Shown: piece by piece, positions 50,901-61,837 of the stretch
Layout of the letters: each line of letters begins with the position of its first letter
Numbering within the stretch: position 1 is the stretch's first letter
From: Prorocentrum cordatum
Lineage: Eukaryota > Sar > Dinophyceae > Prorocentrales > Prorocentraceae
Assembly (NCBI GenBank): GCA_963575745.1
Contig: CAUYUJ010016904.1
Span: 708,085-772,084, forward strand
Length of the DNA stretch: 64,000 nt
Direction of reading: 5' to 3'
Program-made: the position numbers and the translations under genes
Notes under the pieces: generated by a model
Told to the model about the DNA's origin: nothing
Seen by the model: the letters and a program-made list of their open reading frames with translations, nothing else
Databases searched by the model: none

Positions 50901-52311
50901 ATGTCTAGCGCGCGCTGTCGATTGGTTGTGAGCCCGCCCCTGGGTGGCCAGGTAGAGCTGAGAAAATTCACTGGTGGACATTGTTTTGTTTGCGCAGCTC
51001 CGTATCTTCCCGCAGTTCCGACCCCCTGCTTCTCTTTCTTTTGTTTCCACCACTTCCTCAGCATCTCGAGTGTGCCTCTTCTCGGAGGCCGCCAACTGTA
51101 CACATGCACAGAACCTGGCCAGGCCTGGAAGAACGCGCCAAATTCGGCCAGATCTGGAGCCACGGGGGAGGCCCCAGACCCTCGTGCTTGCTGCTTCCTG
51201 CCCTGGCGAACAGCGCCGACGTCGATACTCGGGGCCGGGCGCAGATCCACAGATCCATGCCAGCACGGCTTTGGACTCCAAGGCGCGATCAGATGGATAT
51301 GTCCCACGCGGGGTATCCGCGTAGAGCCGCCCTGTATCCACGGGGCCGCGACCGAGGAGTCTCGATCACGAGGCCGCTCGCGAGTACGGGTGTCCAAAGC
51401 TCGAAGTTGAGCAGCAAGGTCGTTGGAGGGGGACGGGCTAAGCAAGATGGGACTAAGACCATTGCCAGTTTCGTCTCAGGGAAGTCGGTTGTTCCCCCTT
51501 CCCCCTTCCTATTCCAATTCTCCATGCTCTACGCTACATGTACCTCTTTCCATTGGCGCGTCCAAGGTGGTGCTGGCCAACGCCTACGGCAACCAAGAGT
51601 CAGAACATGTCGAGTTCTCCTTGGTAACACAAAGGAGCCGTGTTTGTACACGGTCCTGGCTTCTCGCAGCGTTGAGGAGTTCCAAGGAGGAACCGAGCAA
51701 GACAGCCATGTTATTTGTAGGGACGACATGCCATCAATTTAGGGACGGCCAGTCCTTCGCACATTTAGAGCAGCATTCGTGTAATCAAGTGCGGCCATCA
51801 CTTCGAGTCAGGATTCCCACGCTGATAGCATTCCCAAACAGTGTGTTTGACACGATCGCTTCTGCGCCTCTATCCCGTATTTCCGAAAAGCCCGGTGCCC
51901 ATTCTTCCCCAAACGTTTCTCCCCAACCAACTCCAACGCCTCACTGTCCGTGGGGGGTCACCCTCTGCCGCTGGCCTTAATGTCTGTCACCGTGGGCTAC
52001 ATGCGAGCTATATCTGGATGTCCAGGTGCTGTCTTGAAGCAAGATTTGGAAATCATCGGAGGGAGGTTGACTTTTCAGCAGAAACTACTGACATGTTGAA
52101 ATTGTTGTTGAACGCTTTGCTGCATTCTTCGAGCGCTTGCTTCGTGTAAATTGGAGGCCATCTTGGACTGACCGGGGGCTGCCCGATGCCATGTTGGGCA
52201 ACATCGCGCTCGGTTGGGATTGTCTGTTGGTTCCTTGCGTCCTCTGCTATTGTAATGGCCTCCGGCCAGTGCCGCCGATCCGGGGCGCTCCCGATGCGTG
52301 TGGGAACGGAC
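50901..52311. other. No gene recognised
   Basis: This is the flank of the LINE 5' end. Plus frames at 51,423-51,980 and 50,981-51,742 and overlapping minus frames have no domain and no repeat bias strong enough to classify. The exact 5' terminus of the LINE could not be located. Confidence 0.4.
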
Positions 52312-52476
52312 GATGACGACGACGACGACCGACGACCGGGTCAACGACGGACGATGATGACGACGACGACGACCGACGACGACGATGACGACGACGACGA
52401 CGACGTGTACGACGACGACGACGACCGACGACGACGACGAGGACAACGACGACGACGACGACGACGACGACGTCGA

Positions 52477-52528
<52 letters not shown>

Positions 52529-52580
52529 CGACGACCGACGACGAGGACGACGGACGACCGACGACGGACGACTGACGGGT
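52312..52580. repeat. (GAC)n trinucleotide array
   Basis: An almost uninterrupted GAC/ACG repeat with short CCGACGACC interruptions. Frames encode poly-Asp, Thr/Arg or Val/Ser and are not genes. Confidence 0.95.
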
Positions 52581-52619
52581 GACGATTGAGGACTGATGGC
52601 GAATGGCGGTCGACGGCCG

Positions 52620-53335
52620 ACCGTCCCCGCTCGAGCTTCCTCCTTGGACCCCCCTCCCCGCTTGAGCCCGACCGCCCCCCGTCCTCGCTCGAGTTCCTCC
52701 CTTCCCCGACCCCTCACCCGACCCCCCCCCCCGTCCCCGCTCGAGCTTCCTCCTTGGGCCCCCCCCCCCCGCTTGAGCTCGACCCTCCTCCGTCCTCGCT
52801 CGAGCTTCCCCCCCTCGATTCTTGGACCCCCCCCTTCCGCTGCCCTCCCGGTTTCTTGACCCCCCCCTCCGCTTGAGCTCGACCCCCTCCCCCGTCCCCG
52901 CTCGAGCTTCCTCCTTGGACCCCCCCCTCGCTTGAGCTCGACCCCCCCCCCCTCGCTCGAGCTCCCCCCCCCCTCGATTCTTGGATGCCCCCCTCCCTGC
53001 TGCCCTCCCGGTTTCTTGGACCCCCCCCCCGCTGAGCTCGACCCCCCTCCCCCGTCCCCGCTCGAGCTTCCTCCTTGGACACCCCCCCCTCGCTTGAGCT
53101 CGACCCCCCCCCCGTCCTCGCTCGAGCTCCCCCCCCCCTCGATTCTTGGACCCCCCCCCCGCTGCCCTCCCCGGTTTCTTGGACCCCCCCCCCGCTTGAG
53201 CTCGACCCCCCCCTCCGTCCCCGCTCGAGCTTCCTCCTTGGACCCCCCCCCGCTTGAGCTCGACCCCCCCCCCGTCCTCGCTCGAGCTCCCCCCCCCCTC
53301 GATTCTTGGACCCCCCCCCGCGCTGGAGCGTTCAG
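52620..53335 (+). repeat. C-rich minisatellite with ~160-bp higher-order unit
   Basis: Sub-units GCTCGAGCTTCCTCCTTGGA, CGCTTGAGCTCGACC and long C-runs recur. The marker CTCGATTCTTGGA appears at about 52,814, 52,973, 53,137 and 53,298, giving a 160-164 bp higher-order unit in four copies. Pro/Ser-rich frames through it are artefacts. The C-run lengths vary between units. Confidence 0.85.
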
Positions 53336-53609
53336 TGAATTGCGTGGATGATTCGCCAGATCCCGACCCCCCCCCCAGAGCGAAGCTTGAGCGAGCTCAA
53401 CTCAAGCCCACGCTCTCAGAAACTCACACGCCGGATCGGCGGATTTTAAATGGTCCGTTGCCCCTGGTCCAGGGGAGAATTTTCAGGATATTGCAAAGGT
53501 GTGTTGGGGGTGGGAGGGGCGAACAACGCCCTAAAACTACATACGGATCCACATGCAGAAAAGTAGGTGGTTGCGATCTGGAAGGGGGGGAGCTTCGGGA
53601 CAGCCTCCG
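53336..53609. other. Unique spacer between two satellites
   Basis: No gene seen. The segment separates the C-rich minisatellite from the 41-bp repeat. Confidence 0.4.
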
Positions 53610-54125
53610 CGGGATGTGTTCGTAGTCTCAGGAACGCGAGTGTGTGCGGCCTCAGGAATGCGAACGCGTGCTGTTTTAATTCACTGGGGAGTGTGACTTC
53701 AGGAGCGCGAAAGCGTTGCAAGGCACGAGGAGGTGTAGCTTCGAGAGCACGAATGCGACGTCCTTTACGATGGATTGCAGCCTCAGGATTGCGACTACAT
53801 TGTAGTGTGCCAGGGGTTGTGGCCTCGGGAACGCAAAAGTGTCGCAGTGCCTTAGGGTGTCTAGCTTCGGGAGCGCGAATGCGAGATTTCATGCGAGGTA
53901 TTGCGGCCTCTGGAGTGTGAACGCTTTGGGGACGCGAACGCGTCGTAATTAACAAGTGGCTATGGCCTCGGGAGCACGAGATTGTTGTAATGTACATGGG
54001 GCTACTGCTTGGGGTTCGCGCATTCGCTGTGCTTTACGACAAAACATGTGACCTCGGGATCGCGAGCACACAGTAATTCACGATGGGTGGTGGCCTTGAA
54101 GCGCGAATACGTTGTAATGCTATGT
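53610..54125 (+). repeat. Degenerate ~41-bp tandem repeat, about 12 units
   Basis: Each unit contains GGCCTC(G/A)GGA(G/A)CGCGAA(T/C)GCG followed by TTGTAATGCAC-type text and GGGGT. Units start near 53,615, 53,647, 53,695, 53,737, 53,777, 53,818, 53,859, 53,900, 53,961, 54,003, 54,048 and 54,088. Spacing is 32-61 bp, most often 40-42. The minus-strand frame 53,446-53,997 (periodic RAPEA..P.AL) is simply the translated repeat. Confidence 0.8.
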
Positions 54126-55250
54126 GTCCCAGGACCTCCAGAAATTCCGAGAATCCCGGAGGTGGTAACGGGAAGTTTCTCGGCCAGGGGGGGGGTGCGC
54201 GTTTTTTTAAGATTGTGCAACCGTGGAACGGTAAGCTTATATTTGTAACAACTTTCGAATGGGAATTGTTGCAGTGAGCGGGGATCTTGGCCCTCGCAGC
54301 TTGTTGGCCCCCAAGGGGCGGAGTTCCAATTACCGATTCTCTTTCATCGACCCCATCGTCATTTCGATCGGCGTGCTCCTCTGTATTGTTATATGTACTT
54401 CTTGATCGCTATATGCTGCGTGGGTCTTATCCAAAGCCAGCGACTAGGTCCCCAAATAGTCTGAATTTAAGGGTCTCCCACCTGTGTTCCAAGACCGTGG
54501 CCGAGTTCGTTATTGTGGTGCACTGGGGCGTTTCCAGGATACGGGCGAGACGAGGGAGTGACGAAGGAACAATGGGAGGAGAAGGAGAAGGAGGAATATG
54601 AGAAAGATGATAACAACGGAATTGCGAGAAGGAGACGGATACACATGTATCAATGTTCGCCGCCGTGGGGCTCGGGAGATCAAAAGGGTGACCCCAGCCT
54701 GTTCCATCCCCCCCTCCATTGTCAAAAGGGGTGAAGCTCAGGAAGCCCATCCTCCCTTCCTAAGGCGGTGTGACTCCTTGCAAGGGGGGGGGCTCTGAGA
54801 GCTGCCCCCCTCCCGTCCTTTTGAAGCCGGGGTTAAGTCAGGGCTCGCCCTTTCGGAGGTGGGGGCGCCCCCCTCTTCCCCCATGTTTGGAGCCTGGCCA
54901 CCTTTGCGCCGAGGGGGGCGGCTTCCGAAGCTCCCGCCCTCCTCCCTCTGGCGGAAGCTGGCGGAAGTAAGACGTCAACATTTTTTGGATCCAGGGTTCC
55001 TGCAGTCCCTCCTCTGGGACCATCTTGCGGCCTCGCGAGGCACCAGAAGGCTCAGCTCAGAGGCCCCAATCTTTCCCAATGTGTTCCGACAGCGCCCCAA
55101 GAAATTTGTCCAAGGGTTTGGCATCTCAGGGCCTGCTCAGGGGCATCCGCAGGCGCTGAGACCGCCCTCAAGTTAGTTTGGCGCCGTCGTCGAGCCTCCT
55201 CCCATGATCACCGAAGCAATATAAGGCGAGTCCTGGCCATCGCAGAGAAA
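54126..55250. other. Intergenic region
   Basis: No supported gene. 54,695-54,960 is rich in short G and C runs. Short frames on both strands show no domain. Direct upstream context of the helicase fragment. Confidence 0.4.
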
Positions 55251-55329
55251 GTGTTTAGCTCTGTTGCGTTAGCATGGCCATATCCGAGCCTTGTTGGGCC
55301 GCCTGGGGGCCAAGAAAAGCTCCTGACGT

Positions 55330-55650
55330 GGCCGTCGGGGTGCCGGTGCCTCAACGAAGAATCCAAAATCGTGCTTCCCTCCAGCACCGATCACCACCTA
55401 ACCATAGTGCTGGGCCCCCCCGGCTCGGGGAAGACAACCACCATCGTCGCTCTGGTTGCCGCCTGGACGTCGACGCTCTGCAAGGGGCAAGCTGTGGGGG
55501 TCTTCACAGGCTCCAACACCGCCGCGGACCAGCCCCTCAAGGCCTTCCACGCTGCCAAGAGCGCCCACAAGCTCGAAGACGCGGTCGGCTTTCCCGAAGC
55601 CTTCATACGGCTTGCCCGCATGGAAAAGTTAGACAAACAGGTGATCGGCA
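55330..55650 (+). CDS. SF1 helicase fragment (UPF1/NAM7-like, AAA_11), probable exon
   Basis: The plus frame (open 55,251-56,483) shows recognisable helicase text only at about 55,350-55,645. CLNEESKIVL lies in the Q-motif position. LTIVLGPPGSGKTTTIVAL contains Walker A (GPPGSGKT at 55,413-55,436). QAVGVFTGSNTAADQPLKAF is the motif Ia/Ib-like strand of UPF1-type enzymes, and EAFIRLARMEKLDKQVIG matches the 'R-[IL]-G-x-x-E-K-V-D' region. Downstream the frame degenerates into Pro/Ala/Arg-rich sequence, so an intron or a truncation follows near 55,645. No later helicase motifs (DEAG, III-VI) are present in the window. It could be one exon of a host RNA/DNA helicase or an orphan fragment. Confidence 0.6.
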
Positions 55651-55659
55651 TTAGAAGAG

Positions 55660-57359
55660 ATCCTGTGGGAATGGCGTCGCCGCACCCGCAATCCGCCGGC
55701 CATGGGCAGCGCCCATCATCTCCGAGTCAACTGGACGGTCATCCGCGACAGGTTCGCCACTTGGGGGAAGGGCAAGGGAGGCCCGCGCAAGGGCAACGGG
55801 AAGGACCCCCGCGCTACCGGTGCGTCCTGGCACCGAGACCAGGGCGCCTCCAACCGCGCCTCGAGCAGCCGCCGACACTGGGAGCAGTGCTAAGCTCCCT
55901 CCGCCTGGGCCGGTGCCGTCACCGCCGCTGCGCACTGGGGTCCACGCTCCAGACCACTTGGCAGCTGGCGCCGCGGCTTGCCCGCCCAGGGGCGCGCGCC
56001 CCCGCCGCCGCGCCCCCCGCTGGGCACCCGGGGGCCTGGGCGCCATTACTATGCACCCTTGGGCCTTGGCGACCCCGCCCCCGCTCTCAGGTCCTGAGCG
56101 GCGGGGCCTCGGGTGGCCGCCGCTCTTGCCGCGCCCCGAGCCCGCGAACAGAAGCTGCAGCGCAGCGGCTCTGGCACGCACCGCGCAGCGGCTCTGGCAC
56201 GCACCGGCTCAGGGCCCCCCTCCGGGCACCCCTGGGCGCCCTCCCCGCGGCCCCCCTGCCACTCGCGCGCCGCTCATATCAGTGCGCGCGACCGTTAGTC
56301 GCTTCTGCGCCACGCGCCGCCTCGGCCACCCGATGCCAGTACATGCGACCGTCAGTCGCCTCTGCGTCCTCCCACGCATGCGACCCTTGTCGCCCTCCCT
56401 TTTGGCGCTGGCCCTCCTGCTGGCCTGCGCTCTGGGCGCTCGCCCCCCCTCGCACCCTGCGAGCGCTGCCCAAGTACTTGTGACCGTTAGTCGCTTCTTG
56501 GCCCGCCCACCTTCGCACATCTGTCGCCCCCCCCTTTCTTTGGCGCAGGCGCTTCTGCAGGCCTCGTTCGCTCTCCGCGATTCGCCCTCGCCCCCCGCCC
56601 CCCTCGCCACCGCCCGCTGGCCCCCGCGCTGGCCCTCCCCGCGGCCCCCCCAGGGGCCGCCTCGGCCTCGCGCCTAATACTGCCGGGCACGCGCCCCGGC
56701 TGGGGCTGACGGCTCGCGCTTGGCCTGGCTGTTTCCTTGCCCGCCAGTGCGTCTTCGTCACTGGTCTAGCTCGTGGCCCCTCGCCCCCAGGCACCGGCCG
56801 CCCCCCTTGCCCCGCGCGGGGCGCGGGGCAAGCCGCTAGACATTGGAAAGCTAGGGAATGGCCAGAAGACCTGTTTGGGAACTGCTTGGGCGCGTTTGGG
56901 AAGGGTGACACTGAGAACTCCTTCTTGATCGCCGCTGCAAAACTTACAAAGCGGTTACAATCGGCGACAAGCAAGAAAACAAGTCACATGGGGCCCATCG
57001 CGGGGCTCAACCACACGCCGTTTCCATGCGGGCGTCTTAAGTTCAACCCCAAGGAGAGATGGGCCCTTACGAGGGTTCGGTGGACCGACGACCCGCGCGA
57101 AGTAGTATCAACCGCAACATCTGGGGCTGTTTCCGAGACGGCATCAGAGATCTGCAATCGTCCCAGTGGCAAGTTTTGGGAGGGAAGGGCAGGGCGAGTA
57201 GGAGGTGGAGGAGAGGGGGGATGGGAGGCGCCACGAGGACTTGCAGTAAGAATAAAAGGGCTGAGGAGGCGAGGAGGAGGAACGGCTCTATCGACGGCGC
57301 AAGGACCAGTATCCATATTTACACGACCACCCCTCGGGTGATAAGGGGGTTCGGGGGGG
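55660..57359. other. GC-rich non-coding region with small repeats and hairpins
   Basis: Frames are Pro/Ala/Arg-rich and overlap on both strands. A 24-bp tandem duplication (GCGCAGCGGCTCTGGCACGC plus ACC) lies at 56,157-56,207. Three copies of a short hairpin word G(C/T)GAC-N5-GTCGC followed by (T/C)TCT occur near 56,288, 56,346 and 56,479. A less GC-rich stretch at 56,840-57,060 has an open frame without a recognised domain. Confidence 0.4.
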
Positions 57360-57610
57360 AACCAACGTCTCACTCGATCGGGCTCACTATCGATACGATT
57401 ATCGATCTCATTATTGGTCTCGTTCGGTCGATCTCACTCGATCGATCTCACAATCGATATCGCTCGATCTATTTCATTCGATCGATCTCACAATCGATCT
57501 GACTACTGGTCTCGCACTCGATCTCACTATCGATCTCACAATCGATCTTACATTCGGTCTCACCATCGATATCACTATCGATATCGCAATCGATCTCACA
57601 ACCACCGGCA
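57360..57610 (+). repeat. 12-bp TCGATCTCAC(T/A)A tandem repeat
   Basis: About 18 imperfect units (TCGATCTCACAA, TCGATATCACTA, TCGGTCTCACCA). The unit gives Arg-Ser-His/Ile-Val-Arg periodic peptides on either strand, which are artefacts. Confidence 0.85.
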
Positions 57611-58450
57611 TCATCATCATCAACAGCATCGTCATCAACATCATCAACAGCATCACCACCGGGACACCATCAGCACCATCCTCACCTCACCACCACCATC
57701 AACATCATCATCACCATCATTCTCATCGGGACGCCATCATCGCCACCATCATCACCAACATCTTCATCATCGGGGCACCATCATCATCATCATCATCGGA
57801 ACACCACCATCATGAACATCATCATCTCATCACCATCATGAACACCACCAACATCATCATCATCGGGACACCATCATCAGCAACTTCATCATCCTCATCA
57901 ACATCGCCATCATCATCGGGACGTTATCATCATCGCCACCATCATCATCAGCACCATCACCACCATTATCGGGACACCAGCATAATCAACAACATCAGCG
58001 CCATCACCATCACCAGCATCGGGCCACCATCATCCAAACCATCATCACCACTTCTCCATCATCTTTATCACCAACATTATCATCATCGGGGTACCATCAT
58101 CGTCAACATCATCACCAACATCTTGGTCATCACCGGGACACCATCATCATCACCACCATCCTCATCATCATCCGCATCAACCTCATCCTCATCGGGTCAT
58201 CATCATCATTCATCGTCAAGATCATCAGGGTCAGCAACATCATCAATATCGGGACACCATCATCATCACCAGCAACATCTGCAATCCCATATCATTATCA
58301 TCATCATCGGGACACCATCATCAGCACCACCATCATCATCATCAGCATCAGCATCGCCAACATCACCATACTCATCATCGGGGCACCATCATCATCACCA
58401 GCATCATCATCGTCATAACCATCATCAACCTGATCGACATCATCATCTTC

Positions 58451-58482
<32 letters not shown>

Positions 58483-58495
58483 CGAGACACCGACG
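57610..58495 (+). repeat. (ATC)n array punctuated by TCGGGACACCATCAT
   Basis: An imperfect CAT/ATC microsatellite of ~885 bp. The marker (A/C)TCGGG(A/G)CACCATCA recurs about 15 times, at intervals of roughly 30-100 bp (57,657; 57,725; 57,769; 57,863; 57,966; 58,019; 58,086; 58,134; 58,250; 58,305; 58,377 and others). The array is therefore a compound minisatellite rather than simple slippage. The 473-codon frame through it (57,838-59,259) is rejected as a gene. Confidence 0.9.
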
Positions 58496-58800
58496 GGTCA
58501 CTGGCGGGGCACCGCGCGCCACCGGCCCCCGGTGAGGAATACTTTGGTCCGGCCGCGCCCCAGCCGGAGGCGGGGCGCCGGCGGGGCGCCGCGCGCCACC
58601 GGCACCCGGTGAGGAATCATTTGGTCCGGCCGCCGTTCATCGGCCCGAGGCGGGGCGCCGTTTGGGCGCCGCGCGTCGCCGGCCCCCGGCGAGGAATCAT
58701 TTGGCCCGGCCGCGTCTCAGGCGGAGGCGGGGCACCCGCGGGGCGCCGGGCGCCACCGGCCCACGGCGAGGAATCATTTGGTCCGGCCGCGCCTCAGCCG
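58491..58800 (+). repeat. ~79-bp GC-rich minisatellite, four units
   Basis: The marker GAGGAATCATTTGGTCCGGC (with small changes) occurs at about 58,532, 58,611, 58,691 and 58,770. Between markers are blocks such as CGGAGGCGGGGCGCC and GCGCGCCACCGGC. It lies about 220 bp upstream of the 59-64 kb gene. Confidence 0.85.
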
Positions 58801-59022
58801 GAGGAGACTTTCTTCGCACGGCGCGCACGAACGCGCAACCGATGCCGATTTCCCGGTAGGGGGGCTCTCCGTCCCACTTCGATCTCACCCCCTCTCCGAG
58901 AAAGACACAGGGGGGCAAGTGGGAACGCAGCGCGCGCCTGCGGGGACATTACAGCGTTCCCTCCCCTCCCCGCGTCGGCCCCCGCCTTGGGCGGGCCGGC
59001 GTCGCGGTGCCAAACCGCGGCC

Positions 59023-59520
59023 ATGTTTGGCATAGGTGATGGCGGCAGCTTGTCTCCGATGCCGCCGAGGGGCGGTCGAGGGGGCAAGGGGGCCGATGCG
59101 GACCGCATGGCCATCGCGCGCGCTGCCGGGAGGCCAGCAGCGCATCCGCGCGCCCTGGCCCTAGCCGCGGCAGCACGCATTCTGAACGTGTTTCGTGGAT
59201 TGTTTGTCCGCGTCGAGGACGATGCGCGCATCGATGTGCAGAGTGCAGTGGATGGTTGACGCGTTGCCTCCTATGCAGGCGAATGCGTCCACTGTGGAGC
59301 CGAACGATGTCGCTCAGGGGCTCCTTGGTTCCAATGCCAGTTTCACTCGGGGCCCATTGTCAGCAATTGTAGAGTGGGCGAAAACAAACCAATGGTCGTT
59401 GAGGAAACAATGGGCGATATGGGCATGCATGGGGTGGTTGATATCGCGCGCCATCCGAAAGGATATCGCCACTTGCCTTCATCATCACCGACCTGTTGCG
59501 AGGGAGGCCCAGGCAGTTGA
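59023..59520 (+). CDS. 59-64 kb family gene, segment 1: N-terminus with Cys/His cluster
   Basis: A Met at 59,023 (MFGIGDGGSLSPMPPRGG) opens a frame containing an Ala/Arg-rich helix (PRALALAAAARILNVFRGLF). It continues through a TGA at 59,257 into a probable zinc-binding cluster: AGECVHCGAERCRSGAPWFQ followed by CQFH (C-x2-C-x4-C-x7-C-x2-H). Next comes VGENKPMVVEETMGDM and IARHPKGYRHLP. The frame ends at TGA 59,518, but the sense passes to the neighbouring frame near 59,500 (segment 2). I recall similar predicted proteins from dinoflagellate genomes, of unknown function. That recollection was not verified. Confidence 0.5.
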
Positions 59521-61837
59521 TTTCGCGATGCGCGACGAGACGCCCCTGCGCATTTCAATCCAGGACCGCGCCAGCAAATCAGTGCCACGGACCAAGGAAA
59601 GGGCGGCCCTGGTGCCCCTTGGCCATATACCACGTATGAGGAGTACTACTGTCACGAAACTGTTGCAGACTGGAGGCCAGTTTGGACTTATTGTCAATAT
59701 TCACGGGAATCAGCATGAACACGCTCGGCATGTTCGCTTGATTGGTGGTGCGCGCCGTCATTTACAGGCGCTGCGCAGCACCCATGCCGGTATGATTGCG
59801 AGCTGCCTCCTAGAACCGAATTCGGCAAGCATGGTTAGGCGCGAAGCCGAGCACGTCTCTCGGGTCGCCCGGGCGGATTCGCACCCGAGCAACTTCTGTC
59901 CCGAGCGCGCCTTGTCGACGATGCGCCCAAGGGGGCGTCCGTAGCTAAATTTGCGATGCGAGGCCCATCTCGCAGCACTCGTGCACACTTTTGCGACGAC
60001 CCCGTTGGGGCACGTGGTTTCGGGCCTAGTGAATGCGAGCTTATCGACGGGTACTGCTGGCGTTTTTGATTATTTTCGCGATCGCCTGCGCGACGAGATC
60101 AGAGATCGCCTGCATTTATATGCTGGGCACGAGGCCGAACTGCATAGGCACGTCGCCATGAGAGTTCCCGCGCCAGAGGGACCCGTCGAGTCGAGCAGGG
60201 GGGCGTTGCCAACCGCATTGCCCTACGGCGACTGGACCAACGGGGACGAAGTTCAGATCTTCTTGTCAGCTGCCCAGCTTTAGGCACTGAGCGACGCAGA
60301 CAAGGCCGCGACGGCCGACGACATAGCCGAGGCTCTTGTCTCTTGTTTGCACCGCAGGAAGCTGCGCGTCTACGCTCGTTCTAGGCGGCTCGGACAAGAG
60401 GCAGCTATCTGCGACGTGACTCTGCTGGAAACTGCGCGCGGGCTGTTCGGCCCCGCATGCATGAATACGGTTCGCCAGCGCCGCGGAGCCGCAGACGCGG
60501 CGCAGGCGGGCGCCGGCCACGGCGTCGGCGCCGCGGCTGCAGGCGAGGGCGACGGCGGCGCGCCGGCGCCGCTCCCCGACGGCGGCGCCCCCCCGCCCGA
60601 GGCGGCCGCGGCTGGGCAGCAGGGCGATGGCGGGACAGATGGCCAAGGTTCAGATTTCGCACAGAAGTTGGCTTCGGCCAGGAGGAAAATCAAAGATTTC
60701 ATCGGGGACACCTCGCGCCCGATGCACGCCCACCTCATGGACCTGCGCATGGCGTTGGCGCCGCTGCAGGCGATGCAGCGGGAGCAGCTTGCGCTCGCGA
60801 GCATGAGATGGGAGCTGCGGCGGCGTGCTCGCGCTGTCCGCGCCGCTCAGCGGGGCGACGGGTCGAAGCTCACGCGGGACTTTCGAATCCATGTGGCTGC
60901 CAGGGGCAACGTCGAGGCAGCGGCGCTCAATTCGCTGCGACACCTGATGTTTGATCGCAACTGGTGGGTGCTCCGCTGCCCCAGCGACTTGACGAACCGA
61001 ATTGCGTCTCGGGCGGGCGCAAAGACGGATAGACTGCTCTCGCGCCCGCGCCGCAGGGTGCCTTTCTCTTCGTTCTTGGTCTTGGGGCATCTGCATGTGG
61101 CACTTTCGCTGGATGCAATGCCGCGGTGCATGTGGGGCAACTGGTCCGACAGCGACATTTCTTCGGGTGAGTTGAAGTTCAGGCTTTTGGTGATTGCGGT
61201 TCTATGCTCCGCGGACTCTGTGATCACGGAGGTGGGCCACTCGCAGGTGCGCGGGTTCGTCGAGACCCAAGCGCAGACGCACGCAGTCTCGCTGGGAGAA
61301 TTCTCGTCGCAATGGGTCGGCCAGCTGTTTCGGCGCAGCCAGAGCGACGCGGGGGCCCGCGCAGACGCGCCCCCGCACGCAGCGGCGCCGAAGAGGCACT
61401 ATCGGTCCGGGGGCTCGTGGAGGGCCCGCTGCAGACAGCTCGGCACTTCCGGCCTCCGACTCGCAGGCGAGCTACACACTCTCGCCATCGACCCCAAATC
61501 AAAGGAGATGGCCGAAGCGAAGCGGCTCGGAAGCGAAGCCACCAAGCGAGGGCGCGAGGGGTGCACTGGAGGCGCGGCATTCGGGCCCACTCGACGGAGG
61601 ATTCAATCGACCATTGCCCAGCGGAGCGCTAGTGCAAGGCTCGCCTTACTTAGCGCCAGAGATGGCGCCGACGCCAGGCATGTAGTCGACGACCTCATGG
61701 AGGACGCATCCCTCGCAGGCATGACGGTCTCTGAGTTGATTCGACGCGGCCAGCAGGTTGGACGCCGCATTCTCGGCGAGGGAGCGGCAGAGCGAGATCG
61801 ACGACGCACGCGCGGTGGAGACATGCGCCGCTGCTAA
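59495..61837 (+). CDS. 59-64 kb family gene, segment 2: conserved core of unknown function
   Basis: One frame stays open from 59,195 to 61,837 except for TAG codons at 59,942 and 60,281. It contains VDFAMRDETPLRISIQDRAS, TTVTKLLQTGGQFGLIVNIH, FDYFRDRLRDEIRDRLHLYA, LPYGDWTNGDEVQIFLSA and IAEALVSCLHRRKLRVYARS. An Ala/Gly/Pro-rich spacer follows (60,490-60,640), then a helix (ASARRKIKDFIGDTSRPMHA). Next are RDFRIHVAARGNVEAAALNS, TDRLLSRPRRRVPFSSFLVL, ITEVGHSQVRGFVETQAQTH and FSSQWVGQLFRRSQ, ending with a basic C-terminal helix. Composition is mixed and protein-like, with no known catalytic signature. The T-E-x-x-H-S-x-V-R and Q-T-H words suggest a conserved functional core. It is large (about 780 codons here) and probably cytosolic or nuclear (no signal peptide or membrane segment). 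Confidence 0.6.

Noticed and set aside
57838-59259. 473-codon plus-strand frame
   Set aside because: It runs through the ATC array and the 79-bp minisatellite in a continuous artefactual frame; only the last part overlaps the real gene, largely in the same reading phase by chance of position.
41543-60283. All in-frame stops in the LINE and the 59-64 kb gene being one C-to-T change from Gln or Arg codons, as a sign of deamination or RNA editing
   Set aside because: Every stop codon is one C-to-T step from CAA, CAG or CGA, so the observation carries no information without the ancestral sequence.
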